64,000 nt of DNA from Aliidiomarina iranensis (GCF_003987135.1 NZ_PIPJ01000001.1:558001-622000), one strand, 5' to 3'. Shown: positions 16,120 to 26,218, counted from the first letter of the stretch. Notes: a model not told the origin generated them from the letters alone. Numbers and translations: made by a program.

Positions 16120-16989
16120 ATGGCTGTGAATTTAAAAGCGCTCGCTCCGAAGCTGATTAATTTAATGTTAGATACAGTATTCGTTGTTGATCGTGATCAC
16201 CAAATTGTATTTGTTAGCAATGCCTGTGAAAACTTGCTTGGCTACACAGCTGCTGAGCTAAAAGGCACTACGATTACTGATTACGTGCACCCAGACGATT
16301 TGGAAGCAACCAAAGATTCCATCAAACGCGCTGAGCAGGGCGAACCTCATAAAGATTTTCGTAATCGCTACATTCGAAAAGATGGGGCGATCGTTTATAT
16401 TTTGTGGTCAGCTCGTTGGTATGAAGAAGAAAGTGTTCGTATTGGCGTAGCAAGAGATGTAACTGCCCTGAAAGAAGCCGAAGATGAGTTGCGTTTTTTG
16501 GCCCACCACGACCCTCTAACGGGATTAATCAACCGCTCATTGTTCAATGATCGGCTAAGGTCAGCGCTTAGCTCGGCTCGTCGCCGGCAATCAAATTTTG
16601 CCTTGTTGTTTCTTGATGTAAATAACTTCAAAGATATTAACGATGAGCACGGGCACTCCACAGGAGATGCTGTGTTGCAAGCGATAGGCCAGCGTTTGCA
16701 GGGGTGCTTACGGGAATCCGACACCGTAGCGCGTATGGGGGGTGATGAGTTTACCGTACTACTAACGGATATCAATTCTGTGGATGCGGTAACCACTGTT
16801 GTGCAACAAATCATGACAGTGATGGCAGAGCCTTTGGGGCCTGAGTTCCGGGGGCTAGAGATGCCCTCGTGTAGCATTGGCGTAGCCTGCTACCCGGATG
16901 ATGGCGCCGACATTGATGCGCTGTTAAGCGTTGCCGATGGTAATATGTATGCGGTTAAACGCGGCCAAGCGGCCGAAGAAAAGCAATAG
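16120..16989 (+). CDS. PAS-GGDEF diguanylate cyclase
   Basis: A 289-residue cytosolic sensor enzyme that makes cyclic di-GMP from two GTP. An N-terminal PAS domain (about residues 8-115: MLDTVFVVDRDHQIVFVSNA, GYTAAELKGTTITDYVHPDD, PAC-type EEESVRIGVARDVT) precedes a GGDEF domain with an intact active site (RMGGDEFTVLL). The inhibitory I-site RxxD is present as RESD five residues before it, so product inhibition is likely. No membrane segment and no EAL domain. The frame is open back to 16078 and an ATG at 16105 is possible, but its AGGGG is too close; the ATG at 16120 has GGAA nine bases upstream. The phospholipase D-like gene follows after 23 bp and may be co-transcribed. The PAS ligand is not predictable. 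Confidence 0.9.
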   Translation: MAVNLKALAPKLINLMLDTVFVVDRDHQIVFVSNACENLLGYTAAELKGTTITDYVHPDDLEATKDSIKRAEQGEPHKDFRNRYIRKDGAIVYILWSARWYEEESVRIGVARDVTALKEAEDELRFLAHHDPLTGLINRSLFNDRLRSALSSARRRQSNFALLFLDVNNFKDINDEHGHSTGDAVLQAIGQRLQGCLRESDTVARMGGDEFTVLLTDINSVDAVTTVVQQIMTVMAEPLGPEFRGLEMPSCSIGVACYPDDGADIDALLSVADGNMYAVKRGQAAEEKQ

Positions 16990-17012
16990 TTCACATGTAG
17001 CACGGTAAATAG

Positions 17013-18458
17013 ATGACGTATTTAAAAAAATTAATCCTCCTTTGTGTTCTCATCACCATCAGCGTTGGCATTTACAATGCTTATAAGCCGCTTCCTTCCG
17101 GATTAGATTTTAGCGGTTCAACACATGCTGCTAAAAATGCTAAATTTCTATTCGATAGCACCTATCTCGATGCTCGCGGTGAACGTAAAATCGAGCAGCA
17201 AATTTTCGATGAAGTGCTTGCGATGATTGCCAACGCCCGAGAATTTGTATTGGTAGATATGTTTTTGTTTAACAATTTTCAGGGCGAATTGGGTGAAACT
17301 TATCGGCCGCTTTCCTCTGAGCTCACCGCAGCCCTCATTGCGCATAAACAACAATTCCCGCAAGTAGAAATGCATGTTATTTCGGATCCCTTGAATAGCT
17401 TATATGGCGGCCGCCCTTCGCCTCAATTTGCAGAGCTAGAGGCGGCGGGTATCACGGTAACTCTCACCAACTTAAGCCGTTTGCGTGATAGCAATCCACT
17501 ATACTCTGCGTGGTGGCGAATATTTGCCCAACCTTTTGCCAATAGTGAAGGAACAACATTACCAAATCCCTTTACTGAGGGCCGTGTTTCTCTGCGTAGC
17601 TATTTGGCGTTGCTGAATTTTAAAGCAAACCATCGAAAAGTAATTCTCGCCGATAATAAACAAACGCTGAATGCACTGGTTACCTCGGCCAACCCCCACG
17701 ATGGCAGCAGTGCTCACAGTAACGTGGCTTTGCGTTTTAGTGGGGCCGCAGCCTGGGATTTGTTGGCAACAGAAGCAGCGGTATTGGCGTTTTCAGATGG
17801 TCCGGAAATCGGTTATGGCAAAGGGAGAGTATCCGAGCCGGATGTAGCTGAGCCTGCATTGAATGAAGATACGGTTCGCTTACAGGTTGTTACGGAACGT
17901 TCGGTAGAGCGAGCTCTATTAGCTATTATTCACCAAGCCGAAGCGGGTGAGCAGCTGGATATGGCGGCTTTCTATTTATCTGATCGTCAGGTGATCCGCG
18001 CGTTACGCGAGGCATCATTACGCGGCGCACATGTTCGTGTATTGCTGGATGCCAATAAAGATGCTTTTGGCCGCGAGAAAAACGGTGTACCCAATCGTCC
18101 GGTAGCTCATGAACTTGTGCAAGCAGGCGTTGATGTCAGGTGGTGCGCTACAAATGGTGAGCAGTGCCACTCAAAATGGGTTTATCATGAAAATGCTGAG
18201 GGGCAGGGTACTATGCTGTTAGGCTCTACCAATTTTACCCGCCGCAATTTACACAACTTGAATCTCGAAACCAGTGTTGTGTTAAGTGGGGCGCTTACGG
18301 CAGAGCCTTTAGCACATGGCAAGCAGTGGTTCGATAACCAATGGCAGAACGTGGAGGGCAAGGAATTTAGCCTTAATTACGAGGTATATGCCAACGCTAG
18401 CCTTTGGTATCGGTTGCTTTATCGGGTGATGGAAGCCACTGGCCTTAGTACCTTTTAA
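17013..18458 (+). CDS. Phospholipase D-family protein (cardiolipin synthase-like)
   Basis: A 481-residue member of the phospholipase D superfamily, with an N-terminal membrane anchor (LILLCVLITISVGIYNAY) that would place the catalytic part in the periplasm. Two HKD motifs are present: NHRKVILAD (HxKxxxxD, about residue 210) and CHSKWVYHE with GSTNFTRRNL (about residue 390), where Glu replaces the usual Asp of the second motif. Relatives include cardiolipin synthases and phosphatidyl transferases, but other phosphodiester substrates are possible. It starts 23 bp after the GGDEF gene. No terminator hairpin was seen before ribA, whose own promoter lies 70 bp downstream. Confidence 0.87.
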   Translation: MTYLKKLILLCVLITISVGIYNAYKPLPSGLDFSGSTHAAKNAKFLFDSTYLDARGERKIEQQIFDEVLAMIANAREFVLVDMFLFNNFQGELGETYRPLSSELTAALIAHKQQFPQVEMHVISDPLNSLYGGRPSPQFAELEAAGITVTLTNLSRLRDSNPLYSAWWRIFAQPFANSEGTTLPNPFTEGRVSLRSYLALLNFKANHRKVILADNKQTLNALVTSANPHDGSSAHSNVALRFSGAAAWDLLATEAAVLAFSDGPEIGYGKGRVSEPDVAEPALNEDTVRLQVVTERSVERALLAIIHQAEAGEQLDMAAFYLSDRQVIRALREASLRGAHVRVLLDANKDAFGREKNGVPNRPVAHELVQAGVDVRWCATNGEQCHSKWVYHENAEGQGTMLLGSTNFTRRNLHNLNLETSVVLSGALTAEPLAHGKQWFDNQWQNVEGKEFSLNYEVYANASLWYRLLYRVMEATGLSTF

Positions 18459-18527
18459 GGTAACGTTCCGATGAGTGCAATCGAGCTTTAACCCATCGCT
18501 AAACGCGCAATTATTTTGCCTTCCTGC

Positions 18528-18533
18528 TATAAT
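18528..18533 (+). promoter_or_regulatory. Extended -10 promoter of ribA
   Basis: TATAAT preceded by TGC gives an extended -10 (TGCTATAAT, 18525-18533), 36 bp before the ribA start. The -35 is weak, as expected for an extended -10. No FMN riboswitch is visible in the short leader. Confidence 0.55.
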
Positions 18534-18569
18534 CGCGCGGTTCCTAGTTGCTGAATGAGAGCAGTATTC

Positions 18570-19163
18570 ATGACCAACGTTGCTAAAATGAAAATCGTTG
18601 CACAAACCCGTTTGCCAACCCAGTTTGCCGAGTTTACTTTGGTAGGCTTTGAAGATCCGAAAGGCAAAGAACATGTAGCGTTAACACTTGGTGATATCAC
18701 CACAGATGAGCCTGTGCTGGCGCGTGTGCATTCAGAATGCTTAACCGGCGATGCTTTATTTAGCCAACGCTGCGATTGTGGCCCGCAACTTGAAGCGGCA
18801 ATGCGCAAAATCGCCAATGAAGGCCGCGGCATTATCGTATATCTGCGTCAAGAAGGCCGTGGTATTGGTTTACTAAATAAAATTCGTGCATACGCTGAGC
18901 AAGATAAAGGTCTCGATACAGTAGAGGCTAACGAGATCCTGGGTTTTGTGGCCGATGCTCGGGAATATGATATCGCCGCAGGCATGTTGGCCGAGTTGGG
19001 GGTGCAATCAATTCGCTTGATGACAAACAACCCCAAGAAACTAGAAAAACTAGCTGAGTGTGGCGTTAAAGTTGTAGAGCGTATTCCTCACCGCACTGAA
19101 GGTACACCGCACAACGAGTACTATCTTGCCACAAAAACGAAGAAATTCGGCCACCTGCTGTAA
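18570..19163 (+). CDS. ribA: GTP cyclohydrolase II
   Basis: First enzyme of riboflavin synthesis: it opens the imidazole ring of GTP, releasing formate and pyrophosphate. The 197 residues follow E. coli RibA closely: [14 protein letters not shown] and [12 protein letters not shown] carry the three zinc-binding Cys, [20 protein letters not shown] has the catalytic Arg/Glu region, and [11 protein letters not shown] binds GTP. It ends [16 protein letters not shown] as in the enterobacterial enzyme. Starts at 18555, 18570 and 18588 are in frame; GAGA at 18557-18560 favours 18570. It stands alone, away from other rib genes, as ribA does in E. coli, with its own promoter. Confidence 0.95.
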   Translation: MTNVAKMKIVAQTRLPTQFAEFTLVGFEDPKGKEHVALTLGDITTDEPVLARVHSECLTGDALFSQRCDCGPQLEAAMRKIANEGRGIIVYLRQEGRGIGLLNKIRAYAEQDKGLDTVEANEILGFVADAREYDIAAGMLAELGVQSIRLMTNNPKKLEKLAECGVKVVERIPHRTEGTPHNEYYLATKTKKFGHLL

Positions 19164-19274
19164 TTTGCGACCAACACGCCGTGAGTGCGGCGTGAGAACT
19201 TTGCCAAAGTACCCTGAAAGCCTTAAACTGTATGTGTTGTAACACTCTTATTACATAATTTAGGTGGATACGAA

Positions 19275-21365
19275 ATGAAGAAGGTAACTTTGGTAGCCGC
19301 AAGCATTGCCTTGGCATTAGGCCTAGTAGCTTGCTCACCAGCAGAACAACCGCAAAATAACGCTCAGCAGAACCAGCAGGAAAATCAACAACAGAGCCAA
19401 CAAGCTGAACAACAGCTCACCTCTGGCTTAATGCTTGAAGATTTCGATATGGACGTGCGTCCGCAAGACGATTTGTTCATGTTCGTAAATGGTACTTGGT
19501 ACAACAATACCGAAATCCCTTCAGATCGCTCCACTTATGGTGCGTTCAATATGCTCGCCGAAGAAAATGAAATACGGCTACGTAGCATCATTGAAGATGC
19601 CGCAGCCACCTCGGCCGAGCCAGGTTCAAACGAACAAAAAATTGGTGATTTCTTCGCCAGCTTCATGAATGAAGATCGCATTGAAGAGCTAGGTATAACA
19701 CCAGTTCAGCCTATGCTAGACCGTATTGCTGGTATCAAAAGCCACGCTGAATTAACGACAACCATGGCAGATATGCGCCGCAGTGGTTTAGGTGGGCCTT
19801 TTGGGTTTTACGTTTCAACCGATGCCAAGAACCCAGAAATCTATGCCCTTCACCTAAGCCAAGCCGGTTTAGGTTTACCCGATCGTGATTATTATTTCCG
19901 CGATAGCGAAGATTTCGAGAATATTCGTCAAAAATACGTGCAATACATGAGCGACATGCTCACTGCAGCCGGCCACACTGATGCCGAAGCCGCAGCACAA
20001 CGCATATATGATTTAGAATACACGCTAGCCGGACATCATTGGACCCGTGCGGAAATCCGCGACGCAGAAGCCCGCTACAACAAAATGACCATCGACGAAG
20101 TACGAGAGTTAATGGGTAGCGTAGACTACGACGCCATGGCCGAAGTAGCCGGTATCGATCATGCCGAATACGTGATTGTAAATACACCATCATACATTGA
20201 AGCGCTCGGCGAACTTTACACCGAAACCGATCTGCAAACCTGGAAAGATTACCTGCAAGTTCGCTTAATGGGTTCGTTCGCATCGCGATTACACAAAGAA
20301 GTGGCTGATATCCAATTTGATTTTTATGCCACAACACTAAACGGTACGCCAGAACAACAAGAGCGTTGGAAGCGTGGCGTACAAGCCACAAATGGGGCCC
20401 TCGGTGAAGTATTAGGCCAAGAATACGTTGCTCGTCATTTCCCACCAGCAGCCAAAGAACGCATGGGTGAGCTAATCGATAATCTTCTCGAAGCTATGGA
20501 AGAATCTATCGAAGGCCTCGAGTGGATGACCGCCGAAACGAAAGAAAAAGCGCTCGACAAGTTAAACAACTTTACGCCGAAAATCGGTTATCCCGATGAG
20601 TGGAAAGATTATTCAGCACTGCAAGTTTCCGCCGACGATTTAATCGGCAACACAATTCGTGTATCGCAATTTAGCTACGACGAAAATATCGCGGATTTAG
20701 GCCAGCCAGTAGATCGCACACGTTGGGGTATGACGCCGCAAACCGTAAATGCTTACTACAGCCCAACCGCGAACGAAATTGTGTTCCCAGCCGGTATTCT
20801 GCAACCACCGTTCTTTGATATGAACGCAGAAGACGCCGTAAATTACGGCGGCATCGGCGCCGTAATCGGCCACGAAATTGGCCACGGCTTTGATGATCAA
20901 GGCTCTCGTTACGACGGCGGTGGCAACCTAGCCAACTGGTGGACCGAGCAAGACCGCGAACAGTTCGAAGCCAAAGCCAACATCCTCGTTGAGCAATATT
21001 CGCAATTCGAGCCGCTTCCAGGTATGAACGTCGACGGCCGCGTATCGCTCGGTGAGAACATTGGCGATCACGTAGGCCTCCTAAGTGCCTATCGTGCTTA
21101 TCAGAAATCGTTAGACGGCGAATCATCACCAGTAATGGACGGTTTCACCGGTGAACAACGGTTCTTCATCAGCTGGGCACAAATCTGGAAAATCAAGTTC
21201 CGCGACGACGCCATGCGCGCGCAATTAGCCCGCGGCCCGCACTCACCAGGCAAATATCGCGCCCTAGGTGCACCGCGTAACATCCCAGGCTTCTACGAAG
21301 CGTTTGATGTGCAGGAAGGTGATGGGATGTATTTGGCTCCAGAAGAGCGTGTAATCCTCTGGTAG
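19275..21365 (+). CDS. M13-family metallopeptidase, lipoprotein
   Basis: A 696-residue neprilysin-like zinc peptidase (PepO group). The signal has a lipobox (GLVAC, Cys near residue 20), followed by a Gln/Asn-rich linker (about residues 24-50). The N-terminal M13 domain starts DVRPQDDLFMFVNGTW. The catalytic part has HEIGH in VIGHEIGHGFDDQGS and the third zinc ligand Glu in GENIGDHVGL (usually ENIAD). Family members degrade oligopeptides shorter than about 40 residues. Being lipid-anchored, it would act in the periplasm or at the surface. AGGTGG precedes the ATG by 7 bases. It converges with a second metalloprotease gene, with a tandem palindromic repeat and a bidirectional terminator between them. 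Confidence 0.94.
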   Translation: MKKVTLVAASIALALGLVACSPAEQPQNNAQQNQQENQQQSQQAEQQLTSGLMLEDFDMDVRPQDDLFMFVNGTWYNNTEIPSDRSTYGAFNMLAEENEIRLRSIIEDAAATSAEPGSNEQKIGDFFASFMNEDRIEELGITPVQPMLDRIAGIKSHAELTTTMADMRRSGLGGPFGFYVSTDAKNPEIYALHLSQAGLGLPDRDYYFRDSEDFENIRQKYVQYMSDMLTAAGHTDAEAAAQRIYDLEYTLAGHHWTRAEIRDAEARYNKMTIDEVRELMGSVDYDAMAEVAGIDHAEYVIVNTPSYIEALGELYTETDLQTWKDYLQVRLMGSFASRLHKEVADIQFDFYATTLNGTPEQQERWKRGVQATNGALGEVLGQEYVARHFPPAAKERMGELIDNLLEAMEESIEGLEWMTAETKEKALDKLNNFTPKIGYPDEWKDYSALQVSADDLIGNTIRVSQFSYDENIADLGQPVDRTRWGMTPQTVNAYYSPTANEIVFPAGILQPPFFDMNAEDAVNYGGIGAVIGHEIGHGFDDQGSRYDGGGNLANWWTEQDREQFEAKANILVEQYSQFEPLPGMNVDGRVSLGENIGDHVGLLSAYRAYQKSLDGESSPVMDGFTGEQRFFISWAQIWKIKFRDDAMRAQLARGPHSPGKYRALGAPRNIPGFYEAFDVQEGDGMYLAPEERVILW

Positions 21366-21377
21366 GAGGCTTGCCAG

Positions 21378-21618
21378 AATCAACGCTAGCGGCGTTATAA
21401 TCGAAGCTCAATCGGTCACGTACTATTTGTACGCTCCCTCAATCGCTTCAATTATGCCTTGCTAGCCCCGATTCTGGCTGCGCCCTCGGGTGTGAGAAAT
21501 CGACGCTAGCGGCGTTATAATCGAAGCTCAATCGGTCACGTACTGCATGTACGCTCCCTCAATCGCTTCGATTATGCCTTGCTAGCTCCGATTCTGGCTG
21601 CGCCCCTCGGGTGTGAGA
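21378..21618. repeat. Tandem pair of about 120-bp palindromic repeats
   Basis: Copies at 21378-21497 and 21498-21618 are near-identical, differing at a few positions and one inserted base; a third copy starts (AATCGA) and stops. Each can fold into one long hairpin: GCTAGC, GGC, ATAATCGAAGC on the left pair with GCTTCGATTAT, GCC, GCTAGC on the right, capped by GTAC and GTAC around 4-5 bases. No coding frame. It looks like a dispersed intergenic element of the REP/ERIC kind. Confidence 0.85.
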
Positions 21619-21628
21619 AATCGAACAA

Positions 21629-21657
21629 ATAAAAAAGGCCCCGCGGGGCCTTTTTCA
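21629..21657. terminator. Bidirectional terminator between convergent peptidase genes
   Basis: AAAAAAGGCCCC and GGGGCCTTTTTC around GC: a strong GC-rich stem with A-run and T-run on both sides, serving the gene at 19275-21365 and the opposite gene ending at 21674. Confidence 0.92.
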
Positions 21658-21673
21658 GTGGGTGAGGGGAAGT

Positions 21674-24178
21674 TTAACTCTCCATCGCCCGATTGATCAT
21701 CATGCGAAGATAATCGTAATGTGCAGTAGCTTCGAAATCCGAGCGACGCGGCGCGCGCATTGCTTTAATACGATTCAATTGCGCAGTTGCCGCAACCTTA
21801 CTCATATTATCGTAGCTTGAGCTACCCTCAATACCAGCAACAGCGAGCAAGCGAGTGACATACTCGATTTGTAAGTTCTTCGCTGTTGTGGAGAGCGCTT
21901 TATCAGCTTGGAATACTGCATCGGTAAGATCACCCATCACTTCATGCAATGGATATTCATTGCCGTAACGCGTGGAATCAGTAATCCGTTGCAACACCGC
22001 CGGGTGCAACAAGTGATTAAAGGTATTGCGCTGCATATTCAAGATCATTTCATGGAATTGTGGATCTTCATTATTGCCATAATGGCTGAAACCACGGCGC
22101 TGGCGCTGCATGTATGCCAACACAGGTTCCATGTTAGTGAGTACATCAGGCGAATATACATAATCTTTCAGCGCTTGAATGGCCGCTTTTTGGCGTTCAC
22201 GTGGTACCGGTGTAAATGGTTTCACATCATCCGCTTGTCCTACTACAGCACGTTCAATATAAACACCACCAACCTGGCGCGTAATCACACCCGCTTGGCT
22301 TGCGTACTGGCCAAACAAGCGGCTTGCTGAAGTAGCTGTACGCTGATGTGATTCGCCTTCTACGCGTGAACGCTCTAGCAAGTTACTCAGCGTATCATTT
22401 ACCACAGCAAAACGGCCCACAGCGTAAGCCACTGGGTTCGAAGACATATCACCAATCATAATGTTCGGATCGATGTGGCGGCCCGGTGCACGCATATCAT
22501 CGGCATCATTACCAAAGGCTAACGCATGCTCATGAGAACGGCTCAAAATTGCCTCTAAGCGCGCTTCTTCCGCTTCTGGATCATCCAGACCTTGTGAGTA
22601 ACCATATTCGATAGCCCACTCATCATAAGGCCCCACTACGTATTGATAATAATCACCTTGCTCAGTGCCCGGCGGTGCAATATTCACTGGGGCATAATCC
22701 ATCACTGAACCGGTAAGCACACCTTGGGTTAGTTCAGCATCATGAACTTCATTTTCATCCCAAAGGATAGAGGCCTTCATGTTGTGGTTTAAGCCCAGCG
22801 TGTGGCCCACTTCATGCAAAATCACATGAATCATACCTTGGCGAAGTAATTCATTTTCTTCAATTGATTCTGCGCCTAATAAATCCGCCATTGCGCTGCC
22901 AGCGATTAGGTTTTGATGAATCAAGTGGCCTTGGCTACAGTAAAGTTCTTGGCCTTGATGGTTGTGCTCTGCTTCACCGTGAAGTTGATCTTCTAACCAA
23001 CGGTTCGTCATGTACACGTATTCCATCATGATATCAGCGCCAATTAGCTGGCCTGTTAATGGGTTTGCCAATGATGGGCCGTAACCGCCAAACGGTGGGC
23101 GTGGGGAAGAAGTCCAGCGCACAACATTATAGTTAATGTCGCCAGCATCCCATTCGGCATCGTCAGGTTGTACACGTACTTCAATGGCGTTTAGGAAACC
23201 AGCGGTTTCGAATGCTTTATTCCAAGCCAAAATACCTTCAGCCACTACATCGCGCCACTCTTCTGGCGTAGTGTTTTCAATCCACCAAACAATAGGTTCC
23301 ACCGGCTCAGATAGCTCGGCAGAAGGATCTTTTTTCACTAAGTGCCAACGATTAATCACATCGTTAAAGGGGGCCCAATCGGCAGTGGTCATATTCGTGA
23401 ACTGCTGACCAAAGTAGCCTACGCGAGCGTCATCACGGCGAGGTTGGAAATCGTTTTCTGGGATTTCAATAAAGGAATGTTGTAGTTTAATGGAGATAGA
23501 ACGCGGATCGGTAACCCCACCGCTGCCCCAAACCACAGGATTAGGATTATTGAAAACATAATCCACTACGATATCCATATTATCTTCGTAAGCGCGTTGA
23601 TTCACAATGCGTGATTGGCCTTGGCTTAAGCTACCTAGCGAAAACGATGGGCCTTGGCTATTTGGATTCGCCCATGGCGCTACCCGATGCAAAGCTTCAC
23701 TCACGAATAATTCGTTACCATCGAGCAAAATCCGGCCTTCGCTTTCTTCTTTAATTTTTAAGCTAGCTACGGTGGCTTCGCTGATATTGGCATCTTTAGC
23801 GCGATATAAAGCGCTCTCGTCGTTGAAGTAGAAATTGTTGTTGAGCACTACCACATCAATGCGATCAAAATAACGGCGAAACTCAATCAGTTTGGTATCG
23901 CGATAGTTTCCCCGGAAATGTCCGGCTTCTACTACACCATCTACAGTGGCGGCGAAATAGATGAATGGCTTATCTAACTGCTCTTCTGAAATCGAAAACT
24001 GCATTGCGCCAGTTTCTTCATCTTGATAAAAGTTAAATAAACCTTCAGCTTTAGTTAAATCTTGTACGATTTCACTATACGTTTTGTCTTCTTCTTCAGC
24101 TTCCTTTGCTTCTTCAGCGTAAGTAAGCGATGAAAAAAGAATGGCAGCTAGGCTGCTTGCGATCAGTGTTTTTTTCAT
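21674..24178 (-). CDS. Zinc-dependent metalloprotease (DUF5117/DUF4953 type)
   Basis: An 834-residue exported protein. The signal peptide ends SSLTYA (about residue 21). A DUF5118-like segment (EDKTYSEIVQDLTKAEGLFN) and a DUF5117-like domain (about residues 75-280) follow, then the zinc site HEVGHTLGLNHN (about residue 450, the HExxHxxGxxH metzincin-like motif of DUF4953/EcxA-like proteases). GSVMDYAPVN downstream supplies the Met-turn-like segment. Members are common in Bacteroidetes, Xanthomonadales and Alteromonadales and are thought to degrade extracellular protein, but few have been tested. It is convergent with the M13 peptidase gene. The start follows AACCCT with a weak ribosome binding site. 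Confidence 0.9.
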   Translation of the reverse strand: MKKTLIASSLAAILFSSLTYAEEAKEAEEEDKTYSEIVQDLTKAEGLFNFYQDEETGAMQFSISEEQLDKPFIYFAATVDGVVEAGHFRGNYRDTKLIEFRRYFDRIDVVVLNNNFYFNDESALYRAKDANISEATVASLKIKEESEGRILLDGNELFVSEALHRVAPWANPNSQGPSFSLGSLSQGQSRIVNQRAYEDNMDIVVDYVFNNPNPVVWGSGGVTDPRSISIKLQHSFIEIPENDFQPRRDDARVGYFGQQFTNMTTADWAPFNDVINRWHLVKKDPSAELSEPVEPIVWWIENTTPEEWRDVVAEGILAWNKAFETAGFLNAIEVRVQPDDAEWDAGDINYNVVRWTSSPRPPFGGYGPSLANPLTGQLIGADIMMEYVYMTNRWLEDQLHGEAEHNHQGQELYCSQGHLIHQNLIAGSAMADLLGAESIEENELLRQGMIHVILHEVGHTLGLNHNMKASILWDENEVHDAELTQGVLTGSVMDYAPVNIAPPGTEQGDYYQYVVGPYDEWAIEYGYSQGLDDPEAEEARLEAILSRSHEHALAFGNDADDMRAPGRHIDPNIMIGDMSSNPVAYAVGRFAVVNDTLSNLLERSRVEGESHQRTATSASRLFGQYASQAGVITRQVGGVYIERAVVGQADDVKPFTPVPRERQKAAIQALKDYVYSPDVLTNMEPVLAYMQRQRRGFSHYGNNEDPQFHEMILNMQRNTFNHLLHPAVLQRITDSTRYGNEYPLHEVMGDLTDAVFQADKALSTTAKNLQIEYVTRLLAVAGIEGSSSYDNMSKVAATAQLNRIKAMRAPRRSDFEATAHYDYLRMMINRAMES

Positions 24179-24371
24179 GATTAAGGGTTCCCTGATTAGT
24201 TAACACTCTGATTCTATCTATTCTTACGGAAAATTAACAAAGTGAAAACGGAAAAAAGTGTGTATTTGCGATAAAAGGGTACGTAAAACCCACAAATAAC
24301 GGGTTAAAGCTAAAACAAATATAGCTAAAGATTTATTTTCAAGGCTTAGCCAAGCAAGCTACACTGAGCGC

Positions 24372-26177
24372 ATGATTTCATTGCGCGCCATGCCTCGACA
24401 TATTTTAGCGGCGATTCGGTATCACCGAAGGCCATTACTCGCGTTCCATTTATACTTCGCACTCCTTTCTATTTTGCTGTTGGCACCTTTTAGTGCTTGG
24501 CTACTGGCAGGTTTAATCCATTTAACCGGTAGCGATATGATCGGCAACGAAGAGTTACTGCTTTTTGCCATAAACCCAGTAGGTGTGTTGTGGCTATTGC
24601 TCTCTGCCACCTTGGCAGCCATGCTTATTTTTTTGCAACACGCCGGTATGATGTTAATCGCCACACGGGATGCTAGGGGGCGCTTTCACACCGCAGCGGG
24701 CGCCTTATGGGTGATTTGTAAGCGGTTACCGCAGCTCTTGAAACTCTCTGGCATGCAAGTGGCCGCGCACCTTGCGCTGTTGGCGCCGGTGCTCTTGTTA
24801 TTAGCTTGGGCGTTCGAACAATTGCTTGGCGGCTATGATATTTATTTTGTGGTGAATAACTATCCACCAGAACTCTGGCAGTTTTTAGCCCTGTTAATAA
24901 TTGCCGGCATTGTTGTAGCTCTAGTGAATGGTAGCCTGTATCTGCGGTGGATTTTAGCGTTACCCGTAATGCTTCTGGAAAACCTCAAACCCATTGCAGC
25001 CTTAAAAAGAAGCGCCGAACTCACTTGTGGTGCGCGCCGAAAAATAGCTTTCACGGTTCTCAGCATCGCTGGTGTAGTAGCAACTATTCCGCTACTCGTA
25101 TCGTTTTTATTCGATAATCTTGGTTGGCTTATATTTCAATTTTTACCCCCTCAGCATCTGTTGGTGCTCGCTGTGATTGTGGGCCTTTTATTCAGTTATG
25201 CTTTGGTGAATTTAGCGGCGGGTTTCTTAGGTGTTAGCGTGAATAGTTTGCTGATTCTTAAGCTTTATCATCGCCGTTGTAAACGAAATCGCGGTGTTAC
25301 CATAGACGATGAACCGAGGCATGTAGGTTATTTCGCTGTTGGTATTGAAGCGGTATTAGTGATATTTGCTGTGGTTCAGGTGGTTGTTGCCTTGCAGGTG
25401 TTTTCGCCACAAGATGATGTACTGAATATTGCCCATCGCGGTAATGCATGGGATACGCCCGAGAACACCGAATTTGCAATTAAACGTGCAATTGCCGATG
25501 GCGCACACTATGTTGAATTAGATGTGCGCCATACGGCGGATGGTGAATTGGTTATTTTGCATGATCGGGATCTCTTACGAATTGCCGGCGATAGGCGGCC
25601 GATTTGGCAAATACAGAGTAATGAATTAGCGGATCTAGATGTGGGGAGTTGGTTTCGCGATGATTTTCGTGCCGCTCGTATTCTCACCCTGGCCGAGGCG
25701 GTGGAACTACTGCGTGGTAGGGCGGGTCTGTATTTAGAGATAAAGGGCGCACCACAAATGCCCAATTTAGTAGCAAAAGTAATGGCGGAGTTGGATCGCT
25801 TAGAATTTACTGAAGAAACCGTGATCGCTTCGTTAGCGGGCACTGATTTACTGCAAGCGAAAGCGATAAATGCCGATATTCGCACCAGTTTATTAGTGCA
25901 TACCTCGGTAGGGCGGGTTGAGGGGCAACCGTTTAATACGCTGGCGCTGCGCCAAGCTTTGGTGACACCGAGCAGGTTAAACAGAATTCGCCAATATGAT
26001 CATGAGCTTCATGTATGGACATTGAATGATAGTGCAAGCATGGCCCGCATGGTTGATTTTGGGGTAGATGGTATTATTACCGATAGGCCCGATCTACTTG
26101 CCGCTGTGTTGGAAGAACGGGCTGAAATGAGTACGGTTGAGAGATGGTTATATCGTTTAAAACATTGGATTTGGTAG
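24372..26177 (+). CDS. Membrane-anchored glycerophosphodiester phosphodiesterase
   Basis: A 601-residue protein with two parts. About residues 1-345 hold several transmembrane segments and match the GDPD membrane domain (PF10110 type). About residues 350-595 are the catalytic GDPD domain: IAHRGNAWDTPENTEFA contains the catalytic HRG and metal-binding Glu, AHYVELDVRHTADGELVILHD has the ELD metal site and second catalytic His, and WTLND with GVDGIITDRPDLL closes the barrel. It would release glycerol-3-phosphate from deacylated phospholipids or lipoteichoic-like polymers. It is divergent from the metalloprotease gene; ogt follows after 41 bp. The start ATG has no strong Shine-Dalgarno sequence. 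Confidence 0.9.
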   Translation: MISLRAMPRHILAAIRYHRRPLLAFHLYFALLSILLLAPFSAWLLAGLIHLTGSDMIGNEELLLFAINPVGVLWLLLSATLAAMLIFLQHAGMMLIATRDARGRFHTAAGALWVICKRLPQLLKLSGMQVAAHLALLAPVLLLLAWAFEQLLGGYDIYFVVNNYPPELWQFLALLIIAGIVVALVNGSLYLRWILALPVMLLENLKPIAALKRSAELTCGARRKIAFTVLSIAGVVATIPLLVSFLFDNLGWLIFQFLPPQHLLVLAVIVGLLFSYALVNLAAGFLGVSVNSLLILKLYHRRCKRNRGVTIDDEPRHVGYFAVGIEAVLVIFAVVQVVVALQVFSPQDDVLNIAHRGNAWDTPENTEFAIKRAIADGAHYVELDVRHTADGELVILHDRDLLRIAGDRRPIWQIQSNELADLDVGSWFRDDFRAARILTLAEAVELLRGRAGLYLEIKGAPQMPNLVAKVMAELDRLEFTEETVIASLAGTDLLQAKAINADIRTSLLVHTSVGRVEGQPFNTLALRQALVTPSRLNRIRQYDHELHVWTLNDSASMARMVDFGVDGIITDRPDLLAAVLEERAEMSTVERWLYRLKHWIW

Positions 26178-26218
26178 TTTAGTGGTTTGGGCGTGTTTCA
26201 ATAACAGGGAAATGTATC

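Noticed and set aside
18459-18569. FMN riboswitch before ribA
   Set aside because: The gap is only about 110 bp and shows none of the conserved FMN-riboswitch helices; an extended -10 promoter explains it.
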